This document shows, in pieces, positions 31,417-41,690 of a stretch of DNA of 64,000 nt. The position numbers and the translations under genes are program-made. The notes under the pieces were generated by a model that searched no databases, was not told where the DNA came from, and was given only the letters and a program-made list of their open reading frames with translations. The DNA is from Vanessa cardui (Eukaryota > Arthropoda > Insecta > Lepidoptera > Nymphalidae): the NCBI RefSeq assembly GCF_905220365.1, contig NC_061153.1:9940001-10004000 (forward strand). The letters run 5' to 3'. Each line of letters begins with the position of its first letter. Positions within the stretch are counted from its first letter, which is position 1.

Positions 31417-32291
31417 GGATTGCATTAGAAATTCGCATCCCGAATTTAAGGTTGGGGAAGGGGTGGGGGGTAAGGGGGGGTGGTGTAGTACCTACACCAC
31501 CACTCCCCCCGCGCGGAAATCATTAGTTTTTTTTTTTTCAATTTTTAAATTTCAATACTAAAATCATCAAAATTCGTACTGTCAGTTAAATTTTGGAAGG
31601 GGAGAGATATAAAATTCCAATTATTGGTATACAATGTGATTTCTGGCGCTGCGCCGGCCGCTACCGCGGCTCGCTCGCTTCGCTCGCTCGGCTTGCGCAG
31701 CGTTTGGTCATAAAATCTAACCTAACCTAACCTATCCTTAGCTACTATAACTATATACTATTTTTGTTGCCGGTGTGGCTTCGCCACTCCTGTGCCCCTC
31801 ACAGCTGTTAATTTTGGGTGAAAAATAGAAACAACAATAGCTATATTTTAGAAATTTATAAGAACCATTTATCTGTATATATACTTGACTAAATTTAATA
31901 ATGCGATAAATGGATCTTTTTTATATTTTATGTTATATTGTATTCTATTATCATGTTCGTAAAATCTTCTGGGTGATTATTATTTTCTTTACAAAAGAAT
32001 CGCTTCACTACAAAATTAAATTAAACTTTTACACGTTTTTTTTACTATAAATTAATATAGTATTTGTTAAAATATAATACAGAAAAAAGCTAATAAACAT
32101 AAAAATAATGATTTAAGGTTAATTATAATGTAAAATATCGATCCGTTACACGTAACTTTAAACGCACATTAAAAAAAAACTATGGGTTTCCGCGGGTTGG
32201 GAGTGGTAAATTTCGAGAGAGGGGAACAACCCCTTTAAGAAACAACCCCTACTATCATCAAATTCGGGATGCGAATTTCTAATGCCGACCC
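31417..32291. mobile_element. 875-bp TIR element (DNA transposon/MITE) with 9-bp target duplication
   Basis: Both ends carry GCATTAGAAATTCGCATCCC continuing into GAATTT, as terminal inverted repeats of about 31 bp with the outer 5-6 bases diverged (GGATT and GGGTCG). GCTCCGTGG is at 31408-31416 and 32292-32300. Removing the element restores LINE-A ORF1 (FHGA then PEDKKEN). The interior has a GC-rich CGCTCGCTTCGCTCGCTCGG patch and no transposase frame, so it is non-autonomous. A 9-bp duplication fits Merlin- or Mutator-like families, and the assignment is open. Confidence 0.9.
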
Positions 32292-32300
32292 GCTCCGTGG

Positions 32301-32545
32301 AACAGAAGCATCTTCCTTCTACTTCGCATTTCCAGCGAATTGTACTGCTTCGATAATATTTCCACTTGCATCTGAAGGCCTTCTAATGCAGATAAAACAA
32401 AGACTCTGAAGGTGTTAAATTGAGCCGCAATGTTGGAGTTTGGACTTGTGGCTGGGATGGAACCCTGAAGAGATTTTTGAAATTCAGCCATCCGTGTGTT
32501 GAAGTGCTCAGTCAGGTCCTCAATTGAGTGCTTAATGGATTCCAT
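32301..32545 (-). pseudogene. LINE-A ORF1, N-terminal part
   Basis: It starts at ATG 32545 (ESIKHSIEDLTEHFNTRMAE), with a predicted coiled coil around VFVLSALEGLQMQVEILSKQ, then LEMRSRRKMLLFHGA, and reaches the insertion site. The EMR-RRK-LLFHG block is shared with LINE-B (EMRHRRKMLLLHG) and LINE-I. Confidence 0.85.
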
Positions 32546-32640
32546 AGTGAAGTTATTACTTTTTACTCAACTTGTTTAATGTTCTTGTTTTTTGTTGATT
32601 ATATTGGTTTTATGGAGATTAGCTGGCAGGTAGGAAACAC

Positions 32641-32804
32641 ATTTAGCACATTTTTATTTGTATAATTATTTTTTTGTAATTTATATAATTAAAATTCACA
32701 AGAGCTCATATAAAAGCGTGTTGTCTTTTTTTAGTCACCTACCCGAAAAAGCATCTGCATCTGGCATCTGCTATGCTATGGATGTAGTAAATTAAATAAT
32801 AAAA
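32641..32804. other. AT-rich junction between LINE-A and a transposase remnant
   Basis: No gene is seen. The boundary of LINE-A is not precisely definable here. Confidence 0.35.
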
Positions 32805-33190
32805 AAGCCAGCAATACAATAGCGGCTAAGTCACCTTTCCAAACACTCATTCCAACGCCAAAGATTTTTAAGATTAACACAGCTGCTCCAGGAGAAAAAG
32901 CATTCAATTATAGGGAACGACAAGTAACCAAAGATCTATGTATTTGCAACAAGAAAGGTAAGCACATCTTCTACAAGGCCAAAAGGAAGATTAAAGACCT
33001 CCAAAGGTAGAGGTCAGAAATCTGGAGTTACTAAAAATATCAGTAGTCATTAGCTGGGTCTTGGTTTTGTCATGCTTGCAAAGAAGATAAAGTTTTGGAC
33101 ATGAGGCAATGTAGACTATGTGGTGCCTGGTTTCACGAGATGTGTGCGGCTTGATGCCGATGATGAGAATTTCTTCAATGTCCTGAGGCA
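32805..33190 (+). pseudogene. remnant of a DNA transposase C-terminus with a PHD-like finger (pogo/Tigger type suspected)
   Basis: One frame reads KSPFQTLIPTPKIFKINTAA, then KAFNYRERQVTKDLCI and KGKHIFYKAKRKIKDLQ. After stops, WFCHACKEDKVLDMRQCRLC followed by GAWFHEMCA gives a C-x2-C ... C-x2-C-x4-H-x2-C pattern. From memory, insect pogo-like transposases have an ALNYKAQ-VTKDLF-like block before such a finger. There is no DDE core, and several stops are present. The assignment is by motif resemblance only. Confidence 0.45.
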
Positions 33191-33309
33191 TGCATTACCA
33201 ACTAACGTATGGCTTTTGTTACGTGGAACTGTTATGTTGTAAGAGTAATTTCTGTAGAATTTATTACAATTAAGTAAATGTCAAGACTGATTCTCATAGA
33301 TATTTACTT
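33191..33309. other. spacer
   Basis: No assigned content. Confidence 0.3.
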
Positions 33310-33771
33310 CTTTAGGGAGCTTGTCGGTCACCTACATGTGGTGCTCCCTGGAAACGTGTGGGCGGCAGCACCGTAGCAATTCCGGTACGAGGCTGCCGCC
33401 GACACGGCTAACGACCGAAAAGGGCGGGGTGGAGTATATTGGGGATGCACGTTGTTCCGCTCTGCTTTAGCAGACTGGAACTTCGCCCCATTATACGCAA
33501 CCTTAATCCTAAGGTCTAGCGTGCCGAGAGGATGAATGGCCGGAGGGTATCCGGTCGATAGCGCTACACAAAAAAGGCGATATGGAAAGTACTATAAAAG
33601 GTATAACTCCCCAGGTGGGCAGCGGCAATAGCCGTCAATCCAACCCGGAACAGGTCTCCGGCAAGCACCCCGACTAGAAATCTGGGGGGCACACATACCG
33701 CTTTACCGCACGCTGAGAGCGTCAAGAGCCGAGCTCGCAGCCTGGAGTCAATGGCTAAGGGGAACCGACAA
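33310..33771 (+). other. R1-clade-like 5' UTR
   Basis: Opens with an AGGGAGC...GCTCCCT inverted pair (33315-33351). It is GC-rich, with segments such as GGATGAATGGCCGGAGGGTA, and leads into a basic ORF1. An R1-clade origin is inferred from the protein that follows. Confidence 0.5.
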
Positions 33772-33772
33772 C

Positions 33773-35075
33773 GTGCAGGCGAGGCCCGATAGCCGGAAAC
33801 GCCTCTGCGTCAGAAAGGAGGACGGATCGCAGGGGTCGGAGTCGACCAGTGACGTACTGCCACCCCCGAAGGTGTTTAAGGCACGGTCGGGGAGGGATAA
33901 GTCGCGGGCCGACAAGGCCAGACCAGCGATCAGGATCCAATTGAGGGATCCTAAGGAGAGGAAAGCGTTGGCAAGAGATAGACGTGGGCGATTTTCCCGC
34001 CCGGACACGCCTGTCTCCAACGCTGTCGGCGCTGGGGAGGAGAGAAGTGGCTGCGACTTGGACATGAGCTGTTCGAGTCTCAGCCTCTCCTCTTGTGCTG
34101 GGCTCAGTAGGGCCACCGACGGGGACACCGGGGGGCCAGAGCTGGGGGAAGCCTCCCTAGACCCGAGGTTCTGCAGGCGGAGATGCAGGCACGTCCCCCG
34201 GACGAGCTAGGCACCTACATTCCAATAGCTTGGCGGCCATTGAAAAGGTCGCAAACCGCTCCCGTAAGATGAAAGGTCGTCTGCGACCTGCGCGACGCCA
34301 CGCGTAATTTGGAGGTGGCTGTTACTGAGCTCCTGCGGCGTCACTCCAAAGACGCCGACGTGGATAGGCTCGAGCGGGAGAATTCCCAGCTTCGAGCCGA
34401 ACTCGGAACCGTCACTGAGCGGTTGGCGAAACAGGCGAAACAGGTTCTTATTGTGCCGTCGGCTCCATCCGACGCTGTGGCGACACACAAGCGCGCGACG
34501 CCTGCAGCGCTAGACCCTGTCGCATCTTGGAAGCGAGACCCTGCCTCTCAGGCTGGGAGCGCTCCTACGGGGACTACGGCGACGCCGAGGGCTTCTGTTG
34601 CTCCACACGCTCTTTCTCCTCAGGTGAGCAGTGCAGCCGGGCTCATGAAGCAAATCGGACCCCTCATGGAAGATCAACTGGCCGCCTTTAGGGCGGAACT
34701 CTTCCTGACAGGTCGTATAGGTATATAGGTCGCATTGGCAGGGAGAACTGCGCCGATCCGGCCAGTGGAGTCCCCCTTGGCAGAGCCTCCTCCGTCCAAG
34801 AAACGGAGAAACAGGGGGAGGAAGAGGAGGGCGGGACCAGCTCCTCCACCGGTCACCGATTTACCACCGATGCCAGCCCCCTCTTCCTCTCCTCTCGTCC
34901 GACGGCTTCTGCCGTGAATTGGGCGACGGTTGCAGCCAGGAAAGCGCAACCTGGATCGCGACCGAAGGCGCCTTCCCAGCCTGTGGCCAAGAAGGCGCCT
35001 AAGAGGCTTCCAAAGGTGCCGACGACTGCGGCAGTCGCCATAACGGTCGTCGAAGGCACGACGACGACCTATACT
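33773..35075 (+). pseudogene. R1-clade ORF1 (gag-like) without the rest of the element
   Basis: Three frames continue one another. They are an N-terminal basic region (QARPDSRKRLCVRKEDG; PPPKVFKARSGRDKSRADKA) to 34210; a coiled coil rich in Glu/Leu (VDRLERENSQLRAELGTV) with MKQIGPLMEDQLAAFRAEL to about 34700; and an Ala/Lys/Pro-rich part (VNWATVAARKAQPGSRPKA ... AAVAITVVEG) to about 35060. The order and the final ITVxEG block resemble ORF1 of R1/TRAS-type LINEs. The CCHC knuckles and all of ORF2 are missing: the homology stops at an AT-rich junction near 35075. The 3' truncation is unusual for a LINE and implies a later deletion or rearrangement. Confidence 0.65.
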
Positions 35076-35485
35076 GTAATAAAAATAATGCAATATTGTT
35101 AACAATTTTGTTTGTTCTCACCAAGCTATTAGGCTTGACGGTGTGACGCGCTCATTTTCTTAAAATACAAAAATAATGGTTTACAGTAAAATTTAAAAAA
35201 ATAAAACATAACATCTTCTTAAAAACTTAAAAGTAAGTCAACACTATAACTTATTTTTAATATTATAAAGTTCACTGCGTCTTGTTTCACGATGACGACA
35301 GGTTTTCGTCATTGAGAAACAAGTCCCTATGATTTCTTTTTAACATTTGTTTACTTATTTTATCATTTTTCCTTAACATTTAATTTTATTAAATACTTTA
35401 GGTACAATGTATGCTGACAATCTCTCTCCATAATAATTTCTTAATTTTGTTGTACTAATTTATTCTTTTCTACATTCCGGGTATT
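35076..35485 (-). other. AT-rich region with hairpin, probable 3' UTR of the minus-strand LINE remnant
   Basis: At about 35282-35325, CTTGTTTC/GAAACAAG encloses GATGACG/CGTCAT. Downstream on the minus strand of the coding remnant at 35486-35934. No other content is seen. Confidence 0.4.
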
Positions 35486-35934
35486 TTATACATTTTTTAT
35501 CGGTATTTTATATTCTTTACTGTAAAAATATTCTCTTCCTATTAAATATTCAACTTTATTTTCAATTAGTAAAATTTTACAAACACTAAAGAATTTTTCA
35601 TAATCCTTATTACAGTTATCCTTATCTTTTTTACTTACTAGGAACTTAATCAGTCTTATTTGTAAATTTTTAACGTCCTTTATATACGTCATAAACGTTC
35701 GCCCGTATACAATTAATAATAAAGTTAGCATAATACTGATCTCAACCTGCTACAAATATCATTTATATGTATCTTCCAGTTGAAATTACTATCGATGTTT
35801 AGGCCTAAATACTTAAATCTATCTACATATTGTAGTTTTATACAGTTGCAGTTTAATTTGTTGTTATGTAAACAAATCATACGTGTGACCTAGTACAGTA
35901 AGATATTTTGACTCAACATACTTAGCTCTCAGAT
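35486..35934 (-). pseudogene. remnant of a LINE RT thumb/C-terminal region
   Basis: On the minus strand: FKYLGLNIDSNFNWKIHIND, the conserved post-palm block of CR1/jockey RTs, then, after a stop and frameshift, a lysine-rich C-terminal part (RLIKFLVSKKDKDNCN; YLIGREYFY). The active site lies outside and is not present, because LINE-E copy 2 and a (TA)n stretch adjoin at 35935. The clade is not determined. Confidence 0.6.
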
Positions 35935-36608
35935 TATATATATATATATATATATATGGAATAGGTGGCAAACGAGCAGGAGGCTCACCTGATGGAAATT
36001 GACTACCACCGACCAGGGACACCAGGGGGCTTGCGTTGCCGGCCTTTAAAAAAGGAGTAGGCTCTTTTCTTGAAGGTTCCCATGTCGTATCGGTTCGGAA
36101 AAACCGCCGGCGAAAGCTGGTTCCACAAAGTGGTTGTGCGAGGCGGAAAATGTCTAAGAAATCGCGCTGTTGTGGATTTTCGGACATCAAGGTGGTGCGG
36201 GTGAAACTTAGAATTTTGACGAGATGTCCGAAGGTGAAATTCAGCAGCCGGGATTAATCGGAACAATTCCTCGGAACATTCCCCGTGAAAAAATCGGTAG
36301 AAGATGCAGAGTGATCCGACATCTCTTCGCAAAGCCAAATGATCAAGGAGATCGTCGGAAAGGGCTTGATCGTCGATAACTCGAGCCGCTCTACGTTGGA
36401 TGCGGTCAAATGGAAGGAGCTGGTACTGGGGAGTATCCGCCCAGAGGTGGGAGCAGTACTCCATGTGAGGCCGAATTTGCACCTTGTAAAGTTTTAGGCG
36501 ATGGGCCGACGTGAAATACTGTCTCGCCTTGCTGAGCACACCCAGCTTTTTTTGAAGCCAATTTGGCTTTGCCTTCCAATTGACCACGGAACTGAACGAG
36601 GCTCGAAA

Positions 36609-36658
36609 TAAAAAAGTGCTTGTAAAAGCCCACTTGAATAAAGTATTTTGATTTTTGA
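36609..36658 (+). mobile_element. LINE-F tail fragment (about 50 bp)
   Basis: AAAAGTGCTTGTAAAAGCCC through GAATAAAGTATTTTGATTTTTG matches the LINE-F 3' end. It is inserted in LINE-E at CTCGAAAT|ATCAACGCC, with AAAT/AT overlap. Confidence 0.85.
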
Positions 36659-36669
36659 TATCAACGCCA

Positions 36670-36905
36670 TTTATTTTTGTATGCACAAATATACTCATAT
36701 GTATGTATATTGAATATTCCATTCATAAAAATTGTACACCTATGCCTTTAATAGACCATTTCCTCTGCCCCAAAGTTGCCTGGAAGAGATCGCTTTTCAG
36801 CGATAAGCCCGCATTTTGTGCCATGCTTTATTTTCTTATATTTATTTCCTGTGTGTTATACTTGTCTTGGTGTACAATAAAGAATATATTATTATTATTA
36901 TTATT
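36670..36905 (+). mobile_element. CR1/jockey-type LINE 3'-tail fragment (LINE-A/B-like)
   Basis: Contains GCCTGGAAGAGATCGCTTTT, the ATCGCT/AGCGAT hairpin, GCATTTTGTGCC, ACAATAAAGAATATA and (ATT)n. It lies within LINE-E copy 2, between ATCAACGCCA and CCGATACTAC. Confidence 0.85.
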
Positions 36906-38523
36906 CCGATACTACCTGTAGCGGCTATCGGGATGTTCTCAAATCGTGGAGATACGACAAATGGTGTTTTTTTGCGGTTAACGCGCAAACTTGCGTCTTT
37001 TTGGGGTTGAAATGGACTAAATTTAGCCGGCCCCAGTTCGAGACCTCGTTTAACGAAGACTCGATTTCAGACACAAGTTTGTTCCGGTTTTCTTCGACGT
37101 TTTCCCGAGAAATATTAGCGCGGCCGGTGTATAAGGTGTCAACGGTACTGTCGTCTGCATAGCAATGAATATTCCCAATTTGCAACAAATCATTGATATG
37201 CCGAAGAAACAAAGTGGGTGATAGAACGCAGCCTTGTGGAATACCAGCATTGTCGAATTTTAAGTCGGAGCATGCACCATCGACAACGATCTTGATGCTC
37301 CGATCTGCCAAAAAACTGGTAATCCAATTGCATAATATCCCGGGAAGCCCATAGGAAGGAAGCTTCGAAAAAAGCGCTTTGTGCCACACGCGATCGAAGG
37401 CCTTCGCTATGTCCAAGCTGGCTGCTAATGCCTTACCCTTGCTCTCAACTGCTTCAGCCCATCTATGAGTAAGATAAACTAGAAGATCACCGGCCGACCG
37501 ACCCCGACGGAAACCATACTGGCGGTCGCAAATCAGCTGGTTCTCCTGTGGATACCGCAGGAGCTGGCAGTTTATAAGGGACTCCATTATTTTGGAGAGC
37601 AAGGAAGTGATGGCTATAGGCCTATAATTGGACGGATCTGAGCGGTTGCCTTTTTTAGGGATCGGATGCACCAAAGCAGTCTTCCAGGAGTTCGGGACTA
37701 CGCCTAATGCGTAGGATTGCCGGAAAAGACGCGCTAAGGCCGGTGCCAACTCGGGAGCACATGTCCGTAGCACGATTGGAGGGATGCCATCGGGTCCACT
37801 CGACTTGTGAATGTTCAAGGAAAGAAATGCGTTCCGAATCGCGGGATTGATGGTGGTGACTTTCCTCGGTCATCCAGAGTCGAGTTCGACGCGAAGAGAG
37901 ACCCTAGAAGATCGGCCTTCTCCTTCGCGGTATGGGCCAATGACTCACCGTCCCTGTGCAAAGATGGAAAAGAAGGCTGACAGAAATTCCCTAGGACAGC
38001 CTTAGCGAGAGACCAGAACGCACGTGTTCCTGATGGGAAGCGCACCAGTCTCACGCCAATTCTGCCAATGTACTTCGACTTCGCCTCAGCTATCACGTTT
38101 TTGAAGGACCTAAAGGCAGACTTATATTCCTTTCTGAATGTGCTGGTCTTTGCATCACGAGACGCCGATGCGTTAGCCCAGTCTTGGTAGCGTTCCCATT
38201 TTCGGCGTGAAGCCGTCTTACAGAGGCGACCAAACTAGGGCTGGGACTTGCCACCAATGGGCACCGCAGAATATGGAATGAAAAGTTCCATACCCTGAAG
38301 CACCACATCGGCGATAGAGTCAGCAACAAGTTCGGATCATCCATCGAGAAACAAACTCGCCCCCATGGGTAAGATGCAAAGAAGGACCGCATCCCATCCC
38401 AATCTGCTGACTTATAGTGCCACACGCGACGACAGCCCGCGAAACGAGGTCGTGAGTATCGCGTAACTGGCACTTTACTCCGGACGAGACAGTGGTCCAT
38501 TTCACGATCTAAATAAAACCTCC

Positions 38524-39129
38524 TCTCCCGGATCTACAACTTCTTTGGCATCAGATTTTATTAAATTCAAATCCTTTGTAATATCTGCTTTAAACACTCT
38601 TCAGTGCCAAGTAGAATTTCTTGGGAGAGAGCTTGACCGTCAGGAGATGCGGCATAGACGGAAGATGCTTCTTCTTCATGGTGTCCCAGAGGAGAAGACT
38701 GAAGACACGTCGGCTCGCGTCACGGGTCTAGTAGCGGATCATCTCTTGCTTCCAAACTTTTCAAGCGCCAGCATTAAGCACTAATACCGCTTAGGTCAAC
38801 GGTCAGATAAGAAACCCAGGCCTATTGTGGTAAAATTTACTGGAGTTAGCATCCGCGATAAAGTTTGGTTCGCAAAAACCAAATTTAAAGGCACGGGATT
38901 AACACAGTCGGAGGTATTGACGAAAAGCAGACACGATGTTTTCCTCGAAGCCAGAAAACGCTTTGGCATAAATAAGTGCTGGACGCGGGACGGTTTCATA
39001 TACGTAATAGCGCTGGATGGTGCTCGTCATCGAGTTGAAAGCCTGTCGGACCTCAACAGCATACCCACTGCGTCTACTACGAAGTCGCCGGTTCAAACAA
39101 AGTCTTGTGACGCCAAAGGTGACAAGTGA
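38524..39129 (+). pseudogene. LINE-B ORF1
   Basis: Encodes SFVISALNTLQCQVEFLGRE (coiled coil), RQEMRHRRKMLLLHGVPEE, then RLGQRSDKKPRPIVVKFTG, GTGLTQSEVLTKSRHDVF, KCWTRDGFIYVIALDG, ending at 39129. A TAA at about 38782 separates the halves in the same frame (IKH then YRLG). The domain order equals LINE-A and LINE-I ORF1. The extreme N-terminus is missing. Confidence 0.85.
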
Positions 39130-39906
39130 CAGTTGACAAGGTAATTGTTACACGTACTAAGAGACTGATAAAAAAGTAATTTCTAATGTTTACTTTCTCG
39201 ACTTTACTATCTTAGTACCCACTTGTTAATTTTATTTATATCTAATAATTTCTCTTACGGTTACCTACTCTAATTATTTTATCATTGTGTGTGTCAAACT
39301 GTCAAATGTCCGAAGTGTCAATGTCTTACTTAATAATTATCTATCATCTGTCACAGACTAAATTATTCTGTCTCGCACGTGACATTGGCGAAATAATCTG
39401 TGCCTTTTTGGCACAAATAAAAGCCACAAAAAAAAAATTATTCTGTCACAGAACGCAGGATTAATTTTCATATTATGTACATAGATATTTAAATATAGAC
39501 TTGGCATTGGGATCTTGTTGTTATGGATGTTTTTTATTTTTTTATTTTATTGTCAGTGTTGTTATTGTTCTTTTATGTTTTCGTTATTTTGGATTTTCTT
39601 TTATTATTATTATGATTTATTTTTATTTTTATTATTATTATTATTATTTTTTGTTTAAGTTTTGGGTTACATGTTTGATGCATGAATCCTGCTTTGTTCA
39701 TTTTATATAGATTTTTGTTTTTGAGTGTAATAAATGTGCTTTGTTTTCCTTACAGCTGGCGGATAAATGGACATTATACTAAATTTATTATATATTTTTA
39801 GCAGTTATAGACTTTTTATAATATTGAAATAGATATTATTATATATTTAAAATAATTTATATACATATTTATTATTATTTATACTTTACTTAAAGTTGTA
39901 GTTACA
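39130..39906 (+). other. LINE-B ORF1-ORF2 spacer
   Basis: AT-rich, with TTATTATTATT runs (about 39600-39650). There is no coding frame of note. Confidence 0.6.
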
Positions 39907-40333
39907 ATGGCTTTTAATGACAGCTCTGATAGTGAATCTTTTTTTTCTTTATCCTCAAATGGTTCGAACAGTGACAGTAGTTTCCATAGTATACATTCCG
40001 TCAACGAGTCCCTTGATACTTATTTCTCTGATGTTGAAAAAATTTTTAATATTGTTCATATTAATGCACAAAGTATTCCTGCACATTATCGAGACTTACT
40101 ATCCTCTTTCCAGAATAAAAATCTTCATGCAATAATCATGAGTCATGGATTAAACCCTGTTTGCCGTCTACAACGTATTCACTCCCTGGTTTCCATCTGA
40201 TCCGAAATGATCGTTTAGGGCGAACGGGCGGGGGTGTTGCCATATATCTCAGATCTCATATTGCATACGCGATCATTAGTTACTCTCAGTCTCACACCAA
40301 TGGTGAGGCAGAACACCTTTTCATTTCACATGC
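39907..40333 (+). pseudogene. LINE-B ORF2 part 1: endonuclease N-terminus
   Basis: A serine-rich leader (NDSSDSESFFSLSSNGSNSD), then FNIVHINAQSIPAHYRDLL and, after a frameshift near 40140-40160, STTYSLPGFHLIRNDRLGRT, GGGVAIYLRSHIAYAI and EHLFIS. The catalytic Glu segment falls in the damaged stretch. LINE-C starts right after EHLFIS. Confidence 0.82.
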
Positions 40334-40664
40334 TGATAACAAAAGTACTCATCCCAAAAATATAATTGTAAAATTACACACTAGGGTCCGTCGGAATAAC
40401 ATACCAGCAGCTGCGCGAATGAAAAAAGGCATTTACACAGAAAACTTACAGATTAGTGGAGAGAAGCGTAAGATTTTTGTAAATGAACACCTCACGTAAA
40501 AAAATAAGAAGATGTTTCAGAGTACACGTGAAGTATGCAAAAAACAAAACTTTCGTTTCGTTTGGGTTAAACATGGTTGTGTTCTTGTGCGTGAAAATGA
40601 GACATCGCATGTCATCGCAATTCGTAAAGAAGAAGACTTGTCTAAAATCAAACCTAAACGCTGA
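40334..40664 (+). pseudogene. LINE-C ORF1 with an FP25K-like (Baculo_FP) domain
   Basis: Reads PKNIIVKLHTRVRRNNIPAA, then KRKIFVNEHLT, a TAA (40497-40499), and continues in the same frame with KNKKMFQSTREVCKKQ, FRFVWVKHGCVLVRENET and KEEDLSKIKPKR before TGA (40662-40664). The IFVNEHLT-xxNKK-F and FVWVKHG-VLVRxNE pattern is that of the FP25K family, known in baculoviruses and in ORF1 proteins of some insect LINEs. Here the LINE context favours an ORF1 origin. The N-terminal zinc finger and coiled coil are missing. Confidence 0.7.
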
Positions 40665-41690
40665 ACGTGAGTTAGTTCTGCATATTACTTGTCCCATAGT
40701 AATGTTTCTGGTATCCCTTTTTCAAACTAATTTTAAGTTTAGTAACAAAAACAACATTAGTATTAGTTTACATCTGTACTTGCACTACTCTGTACAAAAA
40801 TTATCTACTACCCCACAACATCGCGTTCATTGGTATTGTTTGTGAATAATGTTGATATTTATTTCCAACTTATACTAAATCTCGTTATAAAAATAATATT
40901 TTTACTCTTTACCCACATAATAAGTAAATTAAATATTATTAAAACTGGTTTCTATAATTTAACACAATATTATAAGATAGTTTTGACATTTATACAATAT
41001 AATCATAACGTAACTTTATTTCTTTTTTGTTATGATAAAATTTATAATATATGTATACGTGTGTACCTATATAGATTTCTCGAACCAATACTGTCGTCTG
41101 ATTTGTATTCTTTATTTTTAACATTTTATATAAAAATATACTCATGTTCATAAATCATCATTATACACCTCGTTTAAAATATTTAATAATTACAATTAGA
41201 CGTCTTTTACATTATTTTAACATTTATATAATTATACCCATATTGTATGTATATTGGCGTGCATCTATGTATGTATTTATGTATGTGATATATTGGTTAC
41301 ATAAGTTTATTTTTTCTAGCAATTTATTTATTTTATTTTTTGTTACCGTGTATTTTTATATTTCTTTCTTATTTACAGTATACACTTAGATCATAAATTA
41401 AACGTACGTCTGATTTATTTCGCCTTTTTTTGCATTACGTATTTGATATTTTACCACTCAACGAATCGAAGACGAACAGTATTGAATACGATGAATATTA
41501 TTATTACATATGAATATCATGCAAAGCCATAATCAAATTTAAACAGAACTATCCAATATATAATTAGCTCATACTTATTCGTGAATGATAATAATTCGAA
41601 TCAAATAATTTATATAACCATTACGCTTGTAACATCATCACCTTCATTATTATTCCTAATATTTCTTTACACATTGTCCAATGCTCATGC
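40665..41690 (+). other. LINE-C ORF1-ORF2 spacer
   Basis: Very AT-rich, with no sustained coding frame that looks like a protein family. It is unusually long for such a spacer and may hold further decayed insertions. Confidence 0.45.

Larger units (their letters stand above)
24872..32640 (-). mobile_element. LINE-A, near full-length, with two nested insertions
   Basis: It consists of 24872-27332, 29482-31416 and 32292-32640. The gaps are an R1-clade element and an 875-bp TIR element, each bounded by target duplications. Both ORF1 and ORF2 are recognisable, and excising the inserts gives an element of about 4.7 kb. The 5' end is set only approximately, by the ORF1 start at 32545 plus a short AT-rich leader. 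Confidence 0.82.
36003..38500 (-). pseudogene. LINE-E copy 2 ORF2: linker and reverse transcriptase
   Basis: The minus-strand RT is the best preserved of this family here: NYRPIAITSLLSKIMESLI, ICDRQYGFRRGRSAGDLL, ASLDIAKAFDRVWHKAL (catalytic Asp present), AGIPQGCVLSPTLFL and IHCYADDSTVDTLY lie in one frame (36925-37818). The thumb/C-terminal part (36003-36600) is open too (HMEYCSHLWADTPQYQLLPF; RIQRRAARVIDDQ). Upstream linker frames (37815-38500) contain frameshifts. The gene would encode an RT for target-primed copying. The central insertions stop it from being expressed whole. Confidence 0.9.
35935..38506 (-). mobile_element. LINE-E copy 2, 5'-truncated, with two tail insertions
   Basis: The 3' end on the minus strand is GCCACCTATTCCATATATATATA. 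It lacks the endonuclease (5' truncation near 38506 at GGACCACTGTCTCG). Two short 3'-tail fragments interrupt it at 36609-36658 and 36670-36905. Comparison with copy 1 shows the uninterrupted sequence between them. Confidence 0.9.

Noticed and set aside
31717..31735. CCTAA repeats resembling insect telomere (TTAGG)n
   Set aside because: Only about three units, lying inside the TIR element. Not a telomeric array.
39501..39710. 69-codon hydrophobic frame in the LINE-B spacer
   Set aside because: Produced by T-rich TTATTATT repeats. Not a credible membrane protein.
40334..40664. Endogenous baculovirus fragment
   Set aside because: The FP25K-like domain is followed by LINE endonuclease/RT in the expected order, and no other viral gene is present. 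A LINE ORF1 explains it better.
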